From Thermomicrobiales bacterium (lineage in GTDB: Bacteria > Chloroflexota > Chloroflexia > Thermomicrobiales > CFX8): a stretch of 64,000 bases of DNA. Within the stretch, counting starts at the first letter, position 1. Every line of letters begins with the position of its first letter. The position numbers and the translations under genes were made by a program. Positions 26,264 through 35,687 of the stretch are shown piece by piece. The notes below the pieces were generated by a model. It was not told where the DNA came from. It made no database searches and saw nothing but the letters and a program-made list of their open reading frames with translations. The stretch lies in assembly GCA_037045155.1 (NCBI GenBank), contig JBAOIG010000002.1:558001-622000 (forward strand), given 5' to 3'.

Positions 26264-26555
26264 TGGACAACCCTCCCGCTATTGATGGCTGCGGCCTGAG
26301 TTGGCGCAGCCCCTCCTGATGATAAAGATGAGAATAGCGTAGCAGCCGCTGTCAACATTGCGTACCGGTCGCGTCGGGACTTACGCGGAGCGATCATTTG
26401 TCGGAGAAGGGGGCGATGCAGATGCTGGGTCTCATGCAATGGCCCGTTGCACGTCGGGGATGAAGACATCGTCACGTAGCTCGTGCGTGTTGCGCCATCG
26501 CGCGAGCACGGGTATACGATAGCGGGCTATCTGGCCGGAGGAGGGAGAAACGCGG

Positions 26556-27578
26556 GTGCCGGTATCGAACGTGGAGCGCGGTTTGCATGCCGGGATGGTG
26601 GGCGTCGGGAATCCGTATCAGGTGCTGACGCCCGAGCGGCTGCCGCTGCTGCCAGCGTTGCTGGAGTATCCCGAGGTGGCGGGGCTGGCGGTTGCGCTCG
26701 GCCGGCCGGCCGGCGAGGTGCGCGCCGATCTGGAGGCATTGGCGGCGTCCGGCATCGTCGCGCTGGAGGGCGATCGCGCGAGGCCGCTGGCGCTGATCGT
26801 GAATGCGGATGAGATCGCGCGGGTGGACAGCCTGGCGGCGCGGGCTGGCGCTCAATTGGCGCAGGGAGTCGCCTCGTCCTGGCCACTGATCGAAGCACTC
26901 TGGCCCCGGCTGGATATCTCCCGACGATACACGCTGGCCGAGGTGTCGTTTCTGCTCGTCGGTGACCGGCTGCTGGACATCGGCCTGCTGGATGCGCTGG
27001 CGGACGACGGCCGGCTGATGCCGCCAGCCCCGCCGCGCGGTGGCCGCGACGATCCGGCGGCCCGCTACTATCTCTACGTCGTCGAAGGAGACGAAACAGC
27101 ATTGGGCCAGTATGGTCAGCGAGTGACGGCGCTCCCCTGGCCCGATTGGGCGCACCTGACGTTCGGTCGCTACGGAACCACGGTGGCGCCGAACCGGGAG
27201 CGATCGCGTCACGACGAACGGCTCCGGGCCGCGCTCGACAGAGCGGATCCTCCGTTCGATGCGGCCGCGCTGGCCCGACAGGTCGGGCTGCCGTTTGTCG
27301 ATGAGCACGACTCGCGGGTCTGGAGCAGGTTTGCTGGCGCGCTCGCCCGCGATCTGGTCGATGGCTACCGTAGCCTGCTCGGCGAGCTGACCGTGCTATA
27401 CGATGGCCTTCGCGCGGCTCATGCGGGTGTGACGACGTTCGGCGAGTTTTTCTGCTGGTTCGATCACCTGGCCTACGCCTACGCGATCGATGAGCTGGTT
27501 GCGTCAGGCCGGATCGTGATGCCCGATGGCGGGGTCACGGCGGCGATTTGGCACGAGCAGGCCGGCGACGCCGCCTGA
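26556..27578 (+). CDS. Conserved hypothetical protein
   Basis: A 340-aa soluble protein rich in Ala, Leu, Arg and Asp, not recognised. The middle part (LDISRRYTLAEVSFLLVGDRLLDIGLLDALADDGRLMP) and the end (GVTTFGEFFCWFDHLAYAYAIDELVASGRIVMP) are the most patterned and may be helical. A possible winged-helix-like region lies at about 35-75 (LLEYPEVAGLAVALGRPAGEVRADLEALAASGIV), which has the look of an HTH, so a regulatory role is possible. GGAGGAGGGAG lies upstream of GTG 26556. The gene is followed 87 bases later by the glycosidase on the same strand. Confidence 0.7.
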   Translation: MPVSNVERGLHAGMVGVGNPYQVLTPERLPLLPALLEYPEVAGLAVALGRPAGEVRADLEALAASGIVALEGDRARPLALIVNADEIARVDSLAARAGAQLAQGVASSWPLIEALWPRLDISRRYTLAEVSFLLVGDRLLDIGLLDALADDGRLMPPAPPRGGRDDPAARYYLYVVEGDETALGQYGQRVTALPWPDWAHLTFGRYGTTVAPNRERSRHDERLRAALDRADPPFDAAALARQVGLPFVDEHDSRVWSRFAGALARDLVDGYRSLLGELTVLYDGLRAAHAGVTTFGEFFCWFDHLAYAYAIDELVASGRIVMPDGGVTAAIWHEQAGDAA

Positions 27579-27665
27579 ACCGAGCGCTCCCGGCGTGCAA
27601 TACTCCCGTGCTGATCTGATACGAACGGACGACGGTGTCCGACGACCGACGGAGTGCGATATTCC

Positions 27666-29381
27666 ATGACCAGGCTCCCCCTGGCCGGCCGGCTCGCAAC
27701 ACTGCTGCTGCTCGTCGTCGTCGGCGCCAGCCTGCTGCCCTCGCCGGCCAATGCCGCAGAGCCCCAGGATGGCAATCCCTTCATCTATGGCATCGCGGCG
27801 CACGCCTGGTGGCTCGACCCGGACGTCTACGGTAGCCAACTCCTCCCGGCGCTGGACGACCTGAACGTGACGACGGTCCGGCTGTCGATCGACTGGCGGC
27901 GCTTCGAGCCGACCCAGGGGACGTTCGACTGGCGGCTGTACGACGATGTTCTCGGCGAGCTGGCCAGACGCAACATCGTGGTTGTAGCCGATTTCAACAC
28001 GATCCCCGGCTGGGCGTCGGTCGACAAGCCCGGCTGCGATAGCGCGCTCACCGAGATCTACCTCTGTGGCCTGCGCGAAGATATGGCGCCGGCCTTTCAG
28101 AACGCAGTGCGGGCGGCAGTCTCGCGATATGCCTGGATCGAGCACTGGGAGTTCTGGAACGAGCCGGAGATGTGGCAACTGCTGGGGCAGGATGCGACGG
28201 TCTATCTGCGTAACCTGCGAATGTTCTACGACGTAGCCCACGCGGTGAATCCGGAGATCGTCGTTGCCGCCCAGACGCTGGTCGGATCGGAGTACATGGA
28301 CTGGATCTACAACCTGAGCGAGGCCTGGTATGGCAACGGGAATGAGCCGTGGGACGCAGTTTCGATCCATCCATACAACTGGCACTTCATCGCCGGCCCG
28401 GGCATCGAGCCGGAGGAGATCAGCTACCGGCGCATCGGTGATCTGCGCAACCTGATGGTCGCCCGCGGCGATGGGGCCAAGCCGATCTGGATCACCGAAT
28501 ACGGATGGGTGACGGATGTCGAGAACCAGGCGCGTAACCTCCGCGCGGCAGTCGACTGGATGAAGCGCCAGCCATACATCGAGTTCGCCCATCTGCACAT
28601 GCTTCACGACTGGAACGAGGTTCCTGTCGATCTGTTCGGGCTAATGGAGATCGTGCCAGATGAGCATGGCGGGCGCTGGCTGGGGCCGCACACGACATTC
28701 CGGCCGAAGCCCGTCTACTACGATGCATTCAAGCACCTGCCGCGGGACGGCCGGCCAGCCACTACGTGGGACGCGACGGCGCAGCTCTTCCCGGAGACCG
28801 GGCAGTCGATCGATGGCCGATTCCTGCGCGCCTGGCAGCAGCGCGGCGGTCTGCGCATTCTGGGCCTGCCACTGACACGCCCCTACCCGCGCCTTCAGCC
28901 GGACGGACGATGGCTGCTGGCGCAGGACTTCGAGCGTGCCCGGCTGGAGTTCCATCCGGAATATCTCGGCCAGTGGGGCGAGGTCCTGGGGACGCTAGCC
29001 GGCAGCGCAATGGCCGCCGGCAGGGAGGGGGAAGCGCCATTCCAGCCGCTTGGCGGCTGCGCGCCCGGCCCAGAGCGCGCCTGCTTCGATGCCACCGGCC
29101 ACTCGCTCTCCCACGGCTTCAAGGCATTCTGGGACGCACGCGGGGGGCTGGCGACGTTTGGCTATCCGATTTCCGAGGAGTTCTCGGAACGGAACCCCGA
29201 CACCGGCGAGGTCTACACCGTCCAGTACTTCGAGCGTGCCCGTTTCGAATACCACCCGGAGTACGCCGGCACCGAGTACGAGGTTCTGCTCGGCCGACTG
29301 ATCGCCAACGAGTTGGCTACCGACGGCTGGCTCTCCCCCGACCCTGCCAGTCGCCTCCCGACGAGCCGATCCTATCGGTAG
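27666..29381 (+). CDS. Secreted glycoside hydrolase (GH39/GH5-like clan A) with C-terminal repeats
   Basis: Signal peptide (LATLLLLVVVGASLLPSPANA) followed by a TIM-barrel of about 350 residues. WEFWNEPEMW carries the acid/base Glu (about residue 163) and PIWITEYGW the nucleophile Glu (about 276), both at barrel positions typical of clan GH-A. Before them come VYGSQLLPALDDLNVTTVRLSIDW and RRNIVVVADFN. The C-terminal 190 residues contain two copies of a unit ending in FERARLEFHPEY and FERARFEYHPEY, with LGLPLT and FGYPIS turns, seen in Chloroflexota exoproteins and perhaps used for wall or polymer binding. Start ATG 27666 is preferred to GTG 27654 because GGAG fits. Substrate is unknown. Confidence 0.82.
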   Translation: MTRLPLAGRLATLLLLVVVGASLLPSPANAAEPQDGNPFIYGIAAHAWWLDPDVYGSQLLPALDDLNVTTVRLSIDWRRFEPTQGTFDWRLYDDVLGELARRNIVVVADFNTIPGWASVDKPGCDSALTEIYLCGLREDMAPAFQNAVRAAVSRYAWIEHWEFWNEPEMWQLLGQDATVYLRNLRMFYDVAHAVNPEIVVAAQTLVGSEYMDWIYNLSEAWYGNGNEPWDAVSIHPYNWHFIAGPGIEPEEISYRRIGDLRNLMVARGDGAKPIWITEYGWVTDVENQARNLRAAVDWMKRQPYIEFAHLHMLHDWNEVPVDLFGLMEIVPDEHGGRWLGPHTTFRPKPVYYDAFKHLPRDGRPATTWDATAQLFPETGQSIDGRFLRAWQQRGGLRILGLPLTRPYPRLQPDGRWLLAQDFERARLEFHPEYLGQWGEVLGTLAGSAMAAGREGEAPFQPLGGCAPGPERACFDATGHSLSHGFKAFWDARGGLATFGYPISEEFSERNPDTGEVYTVQYFERARFEYHPEYAGTEYEVLLGRLIANELATDGWLSPDPASRLPTSRSYR

Positions 29382-29425
29382 CGGGGCGTGATCGGCGGAC
29401 GCATAGGGACAGGATCCGGCCCCTG

Positions 29426-30925
29426 CTATGGAATATCTGGCTCGTCCCTCGTCCCCGCTAGCAGCCAGACGCCGGCTACCGCGATAAGCGCGAGTGCGAC
29501 GAGGAATGCAGTCGACTGAGCGGTATTGAAGCCGATGCGCTGGAGGTGGAACGTGACGACGCTGATGTCCCGTCCTTCCCAGAGCCGTTGGGCTTCGACG
29601 ACGATCGGCGAGGTCGAGAGGCGCCAGTAGATGTCCGGATCTGCGTTGCCGCGGCCGGCCGCCTCGTATTGCGCATGGATCTCGATCAGATACAGGTTGA
29701 AGTCAACCAGCGACCCCAGCAGCGCCACCCCGAACCCGAATCCCGCCAGCGCCCAGGCAGCCGTCCGCGCGCGGGCCGACGATCGCAGCAGTGGCCCAAG
29801 GCCGAGGATTGCGAACGGCAGCAGCGGCACGAGCAAGCGTGGCCCCCAGACCCAGCCACCCCACCACGACCACCACTTCGCATTCTGGACCAGCACGACC
29901 GCGGCGATCGCGGCGTAGAGCACGGCCTCGGCCCGCCGCTCGCGCCAGAAACGCGGCCAGCCGACGACCGCTAGCGCCGTCAGCGGCGCGTAGAGGAAGA
30001 TACTCTTGCCCGGTGAGACGAGCAGTCCGGCCAGCCCTGACAGGAGCGGCGTGTCGAACCGCTCGCCCGTATAGCCGTTGTCGAACGGGCTGCCGAAGCG
30101 GACAGCGTTGTGCCACAGCAGCAGCGCCAGGCAGGCGGCCGCCGGGATGCCGAAGGCCAGCGCCGCCGCGAGCGCCGAGCGCCACCAGCCTGTCTCACTG
30201 GCCGGCCGCCGGATCAGCCGGCGCAGCGGCTCACCCTCCGGATGCGGCAGCGCGGCCCAGGCAGCGTAGGCGAGGAACGGCGGCAGGAGCAACGCCCCGA
30301 CGACCCGCGTCAGCACGGCGTAGCCGAGACCGAGACTCGCCAGCGCCAGCCAGCCGTAGCGCCAGCGGTTGCCCTCCTGTCGGTAGGCCAGCAGCCCCAG
30401 CGCCGCCAGTAGCAGGCAGGCGGTGAACAACGGCTCGCTGAAGAACGTCTTCGAATATGGCCAGGCCAGCGTCGTCAACCCCCACGCCAACGCCAGCCCG
30501 ACCGCGAGGCGGATGCCGTTGCCCAGACGGACGGCCAGTAGAAAGACGAGCGCGCCGCTGGCCGCGGTGACGACCTGGTTCAGTAGCGAGACAGCGTAGA
30601 TGGAGAGCGCCTCATCGAGCACTCCACTGAGGATTGATTCACGGAGCGCCTTTGCCAGCAGGATCGGGATCGTCGCCAGTAGCGGCTGCCCCAGCCCATA
30701 CTTCGAGAAGTACAGCCCGTGCTGCCCCCGGACGATCTGCCAGGCCACGTCGGGGTTCGGCGCCAGCACGATTGTGTGCTGCAGCGCCAGCGCCTTTGCC
30801 GTCGCATACATGACATAACCGTCGGAACTGTAGAACGTCCCGCCGTGGGTGAGCAGATAGCACGCGAGCAGGGTGAGGAAGACACCTGCGGCCGGCCGTG
30901 TCAGCGCCTTGCCGCTCGTTCCCAC
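29426..30925 (-). CDS. Polytopic membrane protein, glycosyltransferase-39-like
   Basis: About 499 aa with ten or more membrane segments. The first loop after TM1 (HGGTFYSSDGYVMYATAKALAL) has an acidic pair, and GQPLLATIPILLAKAL and YSKTFFSEPLFTACLLLAALGLLAYR follow; this layout is that of GT-C-type transferases acting on lipid-linked sugars. The longer frame reaching 31015 overlaps rex; GTG 30925, with GGGGAGA directly before it and 16 bases after the rex stop, is the better start. The same strand and small gap suggest co-transcription with rex. Sugar donor and acceptor cannot be named. Confidence 0.65.
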   Translation of the reverse strand: MGTSGKALTRPAAGVFLTLLACYLLTHGGTFYSSDGYVMYATAKALALQHTIVLAPNPDVAWQIVRGQHGLYFSKYGLGQPLLATIPILLAKALRESILSGVLDEALSIYAVSLLNQVVTAASGALVFLLAVRLGNGIRLAVGLALAWGLTTLAWPYSKTFFSEPLFTACLLLAALGLLAYRQEGNRWRYGWLALASLGLGYAVLTRVVGALLLPPFLAYAAWAALPHPEGEPLRRLIRRPASETGWWRSALAAALAFGIPAAACLALLLWHNAVRFGSPFDNGYTGERFDTPLLSGLAGLLVSPGKSIFLYAPLTALAVVGWPRFWRERRAEAVLYAAIAAVVLVQNAKWWSWWGGWVWGPRLLVPLLPFAILGLGPLLRSSARARTAAWALAGFGFGVALLGSLVDFNLYLIEIHAQYEAAGRGNADPDIYWRLSTSPIVVEAQRLWEGRDISVVTFHLQRIGFNTAQSTAFLVALALIAVAGVWLLAGTRDEPDIP

Positions 30926-30941
30926 GCTCTCCCCGTTCTGC

Positions 30942-31661
30942 CTACCAGCCCGGCGTCGCCTCGAGCGCGGCGCGGCGGTATCGCTCCGTCGACGTGTCGG
31001 GCGGGGCGGCGTCATCGTTCAGATAGTATGTCATCGACTGCATTGCCCCGGTCGGGTCGATCTCTCGCACCCAGACATCCTCCGGCACGCGGAGGATCAC
31101 CGGCGCGTAATTCAGGATGGCGCGCACCCCGCCCGCGACCAGCGCATCCGCAACCTCCTGGCCGGCGGATGCCGGGACGGCGATGATACCCATCCGGATA
31201 TCCCGCTCCCGCACCACGCGGGTGATCTCGTCGGCAGTCAACACCGGCACGCCGTCCTCTGATGTCTGGCCGACCTTCGCCGGGCTGCGGTCGAAGATGG
31301 CGACGATCTCGAACGTCGTAGCGCCGAAGCCGCGGTAGGCGGCCAGCGCCTGCCCGAGGTGGCCGAAGCCAACCAGCGCGACATCCCACTGCTGATCAAG
31401 ATGGAGAATATGCTCGATCGTGGCGACGAGCGTCGCCACGTTATACCCCTTGCCCTGTTTGCCGAACCTGCCGAAGTAGGACAGGTCTCGGCGAATCTGC
31501 GCCGCAGTAACGCCGATCAGGCGTGCCAGATCGTCGGACGAGACGGTCGGAATCCCCTCGCTGGCGATCAGCCGCAGTGTCCGAACGTAGATCGGCAGCC
31601 GCCGGATGACGATGTCGGGAATTGCGCGATCCGCGCGCGAATCGCTCGCTGCCTGTCCCAT
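30942..31661 (-). CDS. rex: Redox-sensing transcriptional repressor Rex
   Basis: NADH-sensing dimeric repressor of fermentation and respiration genes. The N-terminal winged helix reads IVIRRLPIYVRTLRLIASEG with VSSDDLARLIGVTAAQIRRDLSYFGRFGKQGKGYNV, including the Rex-specific RRDLSYFG-x-FGKQGKGY. The Rossmann domain starts VALVGFGHLGQALAAYRGF, and the C-terminal domain-swap helix includes NYAPVILRVPEDVWVREIDP. ATG 31661 is chosen; an upstream ATG at 31685 would add eight residues. No ROP-like TTGTGAA-TTCACAA site was noticed in the window. Confidence 0.94.
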   Translation of the reverse strand: MGQAASDSRADRAIPDIVIRRLPIYVRTLRLIASEGIPTVSSDDLARLIGVTAAQIRRDLSYFGRFGKQGKGYNVATLVATIEHILHLDQQWDVALVGFGHLGQALAAYRGFGATTFEIVAIFDRSPAKVGQTSEDGVPVLTADEITRVVRERDIRMGIIAVPASAGQEVADALVAGGVRAILNYAPVILRVPEDVWVREIDPTGAMQSMTYYLNDDAAPPDTSTERYRRAALEATPGW

Positions 31662-31847
31662 GGTTAACCCTGCTGCTCGTCGCACGGCCGGCCTGATCGC
31701 CGCCGTGTCCCGTTCCCCTCACCACGAGGATGCCCGTCGCTCACGGCGCCTCGATGCTGCCTGGGCGTTGCTGTCGATCCAGGCGTTCGAGCGGCACGGC
31801 CGTGCCGAGGCAATACCTGAAATGCTACATCGCAGGCAAACCAACGT

Positions 31848-32921
31848 TCAACCGGGACAATCCGACGCCAGATCCTCGCGCAGGGTGGCGACCTCCCTGT
31901 CGATGCGCGCGACGAGCTCCGCGCGCTCGCTGTCCGGCAAGAAGGCCGCCTCGGCTGCCCGCCGAGCCATTGCCGACAGCTCATCGATGTCGAAGCCGGC
32001 TTCCTCGGCCAGGGCGACGTACTCGCCGGTCATCGTCGCGTCGAACATCGGCGGATCGTCGGTGTTCACCGTTACCGGCACCCCCGCGTCGTGAAGCGCC
32101 CGGATCGGGTGAGTCGCGTAGCTCGACGCCACTCCAAGGCGGATGTTGCTGGTCGGTGAGACCTCCAGCACCACCCGGTTTGCCGCCAGGCGGCGGACAA
32201 GCTCCGGGTCGTGGATGCTCGTGACCCCGTGGCCGATCCGTTCCGCGCCGCTCTCCAGCGCGTCCCAGACGCTCTCTGGCCCGACTGTTTCCCCCGCGTG
32301 CAGACTGACCCGCGCGCCATTGCGACGCGCAAATTCGATCGCTGCCGCGTGAGGGGCTGCTGGATAGCCGATCTCGGTGCCGCCCAGCCCGATCCCGACC
32401 AACCCGTCGCCCAGATTCGCGACGCACCATTCGGCGATCGCAGTTACCTCTTCCGGCGCACGGACCCTGACCGCATCGACGATAAACTGGATCCGAACAC
32501 CGAAATCGTCCCATCCCTGGCGCGCTCCGGCCCGGCAGCCGGCCAGCACAAGATCGGGCATTGCCTTCGTCCGTGGCTTCAGCGGCGAAGTCGGCGAGAT
32601 CGTCACTTCCAGGTACGGGATATTCTCCGCGCGGGCCGTCTCGGCCAGCTCCCACGTCACCCGCTCGTAGTCTTCGCTGGTCTGGAGGCTATCGCAGACT
32701 GCCATGAAAACCTCGATAAAGTGGGGAAAGTCGCGGAACCGATACCAGTCACGCGCGCCGTTTGTGTCGTCGAACGGGTACACGACCCCGTGTCGTCGCC
32801 CCAGGTCGAGCAACGTCTCGGGTCGCACGGAACCCTCCAGGTGGACGTGCAGCTCCGGCTTCGGCATCCGTGCCAGGAACGCGCGCTCAGCGCCGGTCAG
32901 GCGAGTCGGGGTCTCTCGCAT
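31848..32921 (-). CDS. add: Adenosine deaminase
   Basis: Zinc amidohydrolase converting adenosine (or a related adenine nucleoside) to inosine. Metal and catalytic residues: PELHVHLEGSV (HxH), SLHAGETVGPES (zinc His and catalytic Glu), ERIGHGVTS (His) and VTVNTDDPPMF (Asp pair). At 357 aa with EVSPTSNIRLGV it fits the deaminase rather than AMP deaminase or adenine deaminase subgroups. GGAAGGA precedes ATG 32921. It is upstream of rex on the same strand with a 186-base gap. Confidence 0.92.
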   Translation of the reverse strand: MRETPTRLTGAERAFLARMPKPELHVHLEGSVRPETLLDLGRRHGVVYPFDDTNGARDWYRFRDFPHFIEVFMAVCDSLQTSEDYERVTWELAETARAENIPYLEVTISPTSPLKPRTKAMPDLVLAGCRAGARQGWDDFGVRIQFIVDAVRVRAPEEVTAIAEWCVANLGDGLVGIGLGGTEIGYPAAPHAAAIEFARRNGARVSLHAGETVGPESVWDALESGAERIGHGVTSIHDPELVRRLAANRVVLEVSPTSNIRLGVASSYATHPIRALHDAGVPVTVNTDDPPMFDATMTGEYVALAEEAGFDIDELSAMARRAAEAAFLPDSERAELVARIDREVATLREDLASDCPG

Positions 32922-33032
32922 CGATGGATCCTTCCGATCGGGAGAACGAATGACGATTGTAGCAGCCGACCCTGGCGCGACGGGGGATAATGAGGCAGGT
33001 ATTGGGAACGGACAGAAGAGGAGCACGCCAAT

Positions 33033-33545
33033 ATGGCAAGTTGGGTCGAGACCGCCAGCTTTATTGCCAGCAGTCCGGTGCGGGTCGGAGTCATGATCGC
33101 GCTGGCCCAGTCCGGCCAGACGCTTGACGAGATCACGCTGGCTCAGACGGCCGGCCTGTTGCACCAGCACATCACTGGTCAGCCGATCGAGACGGCGATC
33201 GTCATTTCGCAGATCAGCGAGCTCTCGCGCCACGGCGCTATCGCGCGCGACGATAGCGGCTTCCGCTGGCAGCTCACCGCGATCGGCACCCTCGTCAGCC
33301 GCCAATGGGCAATCGCGAGCCTGGAGCCGGAGGGAGACGCCCCGCTCGATCACGACGAGGTCCGCGCCTGGCGTGATGCGCTGATTGCACAGCTCGAGGA
33401 GGATTCCGACCTCGCCGAGGAGGCCGATATCTCGCCCGAGGAGCTGCTTGCCGGCCAGACCTCGAGGCTGTCCGAGCTGCGCGTCCTGAATCGCGTCATC
33501 GGCGACGAGCGGTTGCCGGAGTGGATCTCTGCGCTGGCGCGCTAG
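33033..33545 (+). CDS. Small winged-helix-like protein
   Basis: 170 aa, not recognised. The first 90 residues (SPVRVGVMIALAQSGQTLDEITLAQTAGLL then TAIVISQISELSRHGAIARDDSGFRWQLTAIG) read as a winged helix: several helices, then a beta-wing around FRWQLT, as in ArsR/MarR-like regulators. The C-terminal half is acidic and helical (EEDSDLAEEADISPEELL). It is 17 bases upstream of the SelA-like gene on the same strand, so it may regulate or accompany that enzyme. Confidence 0.6.
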   Translation: MASWVETASFIASSPVRVGVMIALAQSGQTLDEITLAQTAGLLHQHITGQPIETAIVISQISELSRHGAIARDDSGFRWQLTAIGTLVSRQWAIASLEPEGDAPLDHDEVRAWRDALIAQLEEDSDLAEEADISPEELLAGQTSRLSELRVLNRVIGDERLPEWISALAR

Positions 33546-33562
33546 CATCGGGGTGACGGTCG

Positions 33563-34690
33563 ATGACGATCTACGACGACCTGGGAATCCGTCGAGTACT
33601 CAACGCCGATGCGCGGCTGACTCGCCTCGGCGGATCGTTGATGCCGGACGAGGTCCGCTGGGCGATGGATGCAGCCGCGCGCAGCTACGTCGATATCGTT
33701 GAGCTGCACGATGCCGTCGGCAAGCGGCTGGCCGCGCTCACGCGAAACGACGCCGCTTGCGTCACGACTGGCGCAGCGGCCGGCCTGACCCTCGCCACCC
33801 TCGCCTGTATGACCGGCAACGACCCGGTCGCCATCGCCAGGATGCCCGACCGCCCCGGCCTTCCGTCGAAGATCGTCTACCAGCGTCCGCACCGCATCCC
33901 CTACCTTCCGTCGGTCGCGCTGGCCGGCGCGACGCTGGTCGAGATCGGAGTCGAGCCGGAGGTCCACCCGGTCGAGCTGGAATTGGCGATCGACGCCGAC
34001 ACCGCCGCGGTGCTCTTCGTCGCTGGCGAGCATCTCGCCGAAGGGGCTCTTCCTCTCGCAGAGGTCGTCCAGATTGCCCATGCGCGCTCCGTGCCGGTAA
34101 TCGTTGATGGAGCGGCCCAACTTCCCCCGCCCGAGAATCTCTGGCGCTACACCCGCGAACAGGGCGCTGACCTCGCCATCTTCAGCGGTGGCAAGGATCT
34201 GCGCGGGCCACAGGCCAGCGGGCTGGTCGTCGGCCGGCCCGATCTGGTCGCCGCTATCCGCCAGCATGGGTCGCCAAACCCGCGGCTGGGTCGCTCGATG
34301 AAGGTCGGCAAAGAGGAGATGGCCGGCCTGCTGGCTGCCGTCGAGCGCTACCTGGCCGAGGATCACCTCGCGCGCATCGCAGGCTACGAAGCGGATGTCA
34401 CCGGCTGGGTTGCCGCGTTCTCTGCGGTCCCCGGAGTCCGCGCCGAGCGTGAGTTTCCAAACGAGGCCGGCCAGCCGATGCCACGCTGCCGAGTGATCCT
34501 CGACGGCCGAGCAGCGACCTCTCGTCGTGACGCGGTCGTCCGCGCGCTTTGGGAGGGCGACCCGCGCGTCGCGGTCAAGGCGGCCGGCGATGACGCCATC
34601 TCGCTGACCCCCGACACCCTCGAGCCCGGAGAGGCCGCCACCGTCCGCGATCGCGTCGTACTTGCGCTGTACGCAAGTTTCCCATCCTAA
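33563..34690 (+). CDS. SelA-like PLP-dependent enzyme
   Basis: A 375-aa fold-type I PLP protein. The Lys in ADLAIFSGGKDLRGPQASGLVVG (about residue 212) matches the cofactor Lys of the selenocysteine synthase (SelA) and sugar-amine ammonia-lyase group (the SGDKLLGGPQAG-like motif). The N-terminus YDDLGIRRVLNADARLTRLGGS and GRSMKVGKEEMAGLLAAVERYL also fit. It lacks the long N-terminal domain of bacterial SelA, and no selB or tRNA-Sec is nearby, so a small-molecule lyase such as an amino-sugar phosphate ammonia-lyase is more likely. Reaction not assigned. Confidence 0.75.
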   Translation: MTIYDDLGIRRVLNADARLTRLGGSLMPDEVRWAMDAAARSYVDIVELHDAVGKRLAALTRNDAACVTTGAAAGLTLATLACMTGNDPVAIARMPDRPGLPSKIVYQRPHRIPYLPSVALAGATLVEIGVEPEVHPVELELAIDADTAAVLFVAGEHLAEGALPLAEVVQIAHARSVPVIVDGAAQLPPPENLWRYTREQGADLAIFSGGKDLRGPQASGLVVGRPDLVAAIRQHGSPNPRLGRSMKVGKEEMAGLLAAVERYLAEDHLARIAGYEADVTGWVAAFSAVPGVRAEREFPNEAGQPMPRCRVILDGRAATSRRDAVVRALWEGDPRVAVKAAGDDAISLTPDTLEPGEAATVRDRVVLALYASFPS

Positions 34691-34773
34691 TACTCCCTGA
34701 CAACGCACCTTCCGTTCGCCAGTCTGAACGTCAGTTTCCGCATAGGTGCGCACGTTCGCATGTTCGTACATGG

Positions 34774-35031
34774 TTGACGGACGTGGTTGTGGCGGTGTAT
34801 CTTCAGGGTAGCTCGGATGGTTGATTTCTCATGTTGGCAATAGTTGCCAGCGAGTCACAGCAAGGAACCATCCGGCCGGTCGAGCCGGCAGCCAGCCGGT
34901 AGCCGTCAATGGCGTCGGGACGCGGAATTCGGGACCCCGTGGGCCAGCGCATCGCGATCGAGTGAATGTGAGTCGCCGGCCGAGCCGTGCCAGACAGGCA
35001 TCGCCGGGCGGTGGCAGGAGAGTGACGAGAG
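34774..35031 (+). promoter_or_regulatory. Promoter and leader of the lipoprotein gene
   Basis: Within the 340-base gap, TTGACG and TATCTT (34774-34803, 18-base spacer) form a promoter. About 230 bases of leader follow with a perfect TGGCAA-tag-TTGCCA hairpin (34835-34849) and several GC-rich stems (CCGGC-gag-CCGG, CCGGTAGCC). No named riboswitch was identified. The rest of the gap (34691-34773) holds nothing recognisable. Confidence 0.35.
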
Positions 35032-35670
35032 ATGCAGGCTCGAACAGGACGAACCGGCGCGCTCGCCATTGTGGCGCTTCTGGCATCGACGCTTCTGCTG
35101 GCCGCCTGCGGCTCTGCGGATGGAACCAGCCCGAATGGCGCGGCCGGCACCCCCGGTCGGCAGTTGGCCCAGACCACGCCAACCGCGCCGCCCCCGCCGC
35201 CACCAACCCCGACCCTGGCGCCGACGCAGACCGTTGTCCGCCCGGCAGCCACTCCGACCGCGATCCCTGCGCCGAAGCCGGCCATTGGCGACACCGTCAC
35301 GACCGACGGCTGGGAGCTGACCATCACAGGCTACGATCTGTTCAAGAAGATTGGCGATAGCACGGCCGACGGGATGTTCCTCTACCTTCAGCTGACGGTG
35401 AAGAACACGCTGACCGTCGCGCGGCCCTTCCCCTACGACGGGCTGGTCGTCGTCGACATCGCCGGCAACTCGTACTTCCTCGCCACCAATGCCACCCGCG
35501 AGTCGCTCACCTACGACAAGGGCCTCGACATGACCGCGCCGATTGACCCGACGCAGGAGGTGCAGACCGCCGCTATCTTCGATACTCCCGAGAGCGCGAC
35601 CGGTTTCACCCTGACCACCCCGTCGCGCGTCTTCGAGATCCTGCTGCAATACAAGCAGCCGTCGAAGTAA
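35032..35670 (+). CDS. Lipoprotein with proline-rich linker and DUF4352-like domain
   Basis: 212 aa. Lipobox LLLAACGS near residue 25 marks lipid modification and membrane anchoring. A Pro/Thr linker follows (PPPPPPTPTLAPTQ). The C-terminal half, starting GDTVTTDGWELTITGYDLF and including YLQLTVKNTLTVARPFPYDGL, is an immunoglobulin-like domain of the DUF4352 type, often found on telokin-like extracellular lipoproteins. ATG 35032 follows AGGAGAGTGACGAG. A terminator-like hairpin follows. No enzymatic role is implied. Confidence 0.82.
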   Translation: MQARTGRTGALAIVALLASTLLLAACGSADGTSPNGAAGTPGRQLAQTTPTAPPPPPPTPTLAPTQTVVRPAATPTAIPAPKPAIGDTVTTDGWELTITGYDLFKKIGDSTADGMFLYLQLTVKNTLTVARPFPYDGLVVVDIAGNSYFLATNATRESLTYDKGLDMTAPIDPTQEVQTAAIFDTPESATGFTLTTPSRVFEILLQYKQPSK

Positions 35671-35687
35671 ACCGGATACCAGTCGCA

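Noticed and set aside
26472..27308. 278-codon minus-strand frame opposite the 26556 gene
   Set aside because: Arg/His/Gln-rich shadow; the plus-strand gene has RBS and normal composition.
31780..31810. tRNA-like GTTCGA element near the rex/add gap
   Set aside because: No cloverleaf stems fit around it; likewise for 62268.
34800..35031. Cyclic-di-GMP type I riboswitch before the lipoprotein
   Set aside because: CCGGTAGCC resembles part of it, but the GGGACGCAAAGCC core and GAAA loop are absent.
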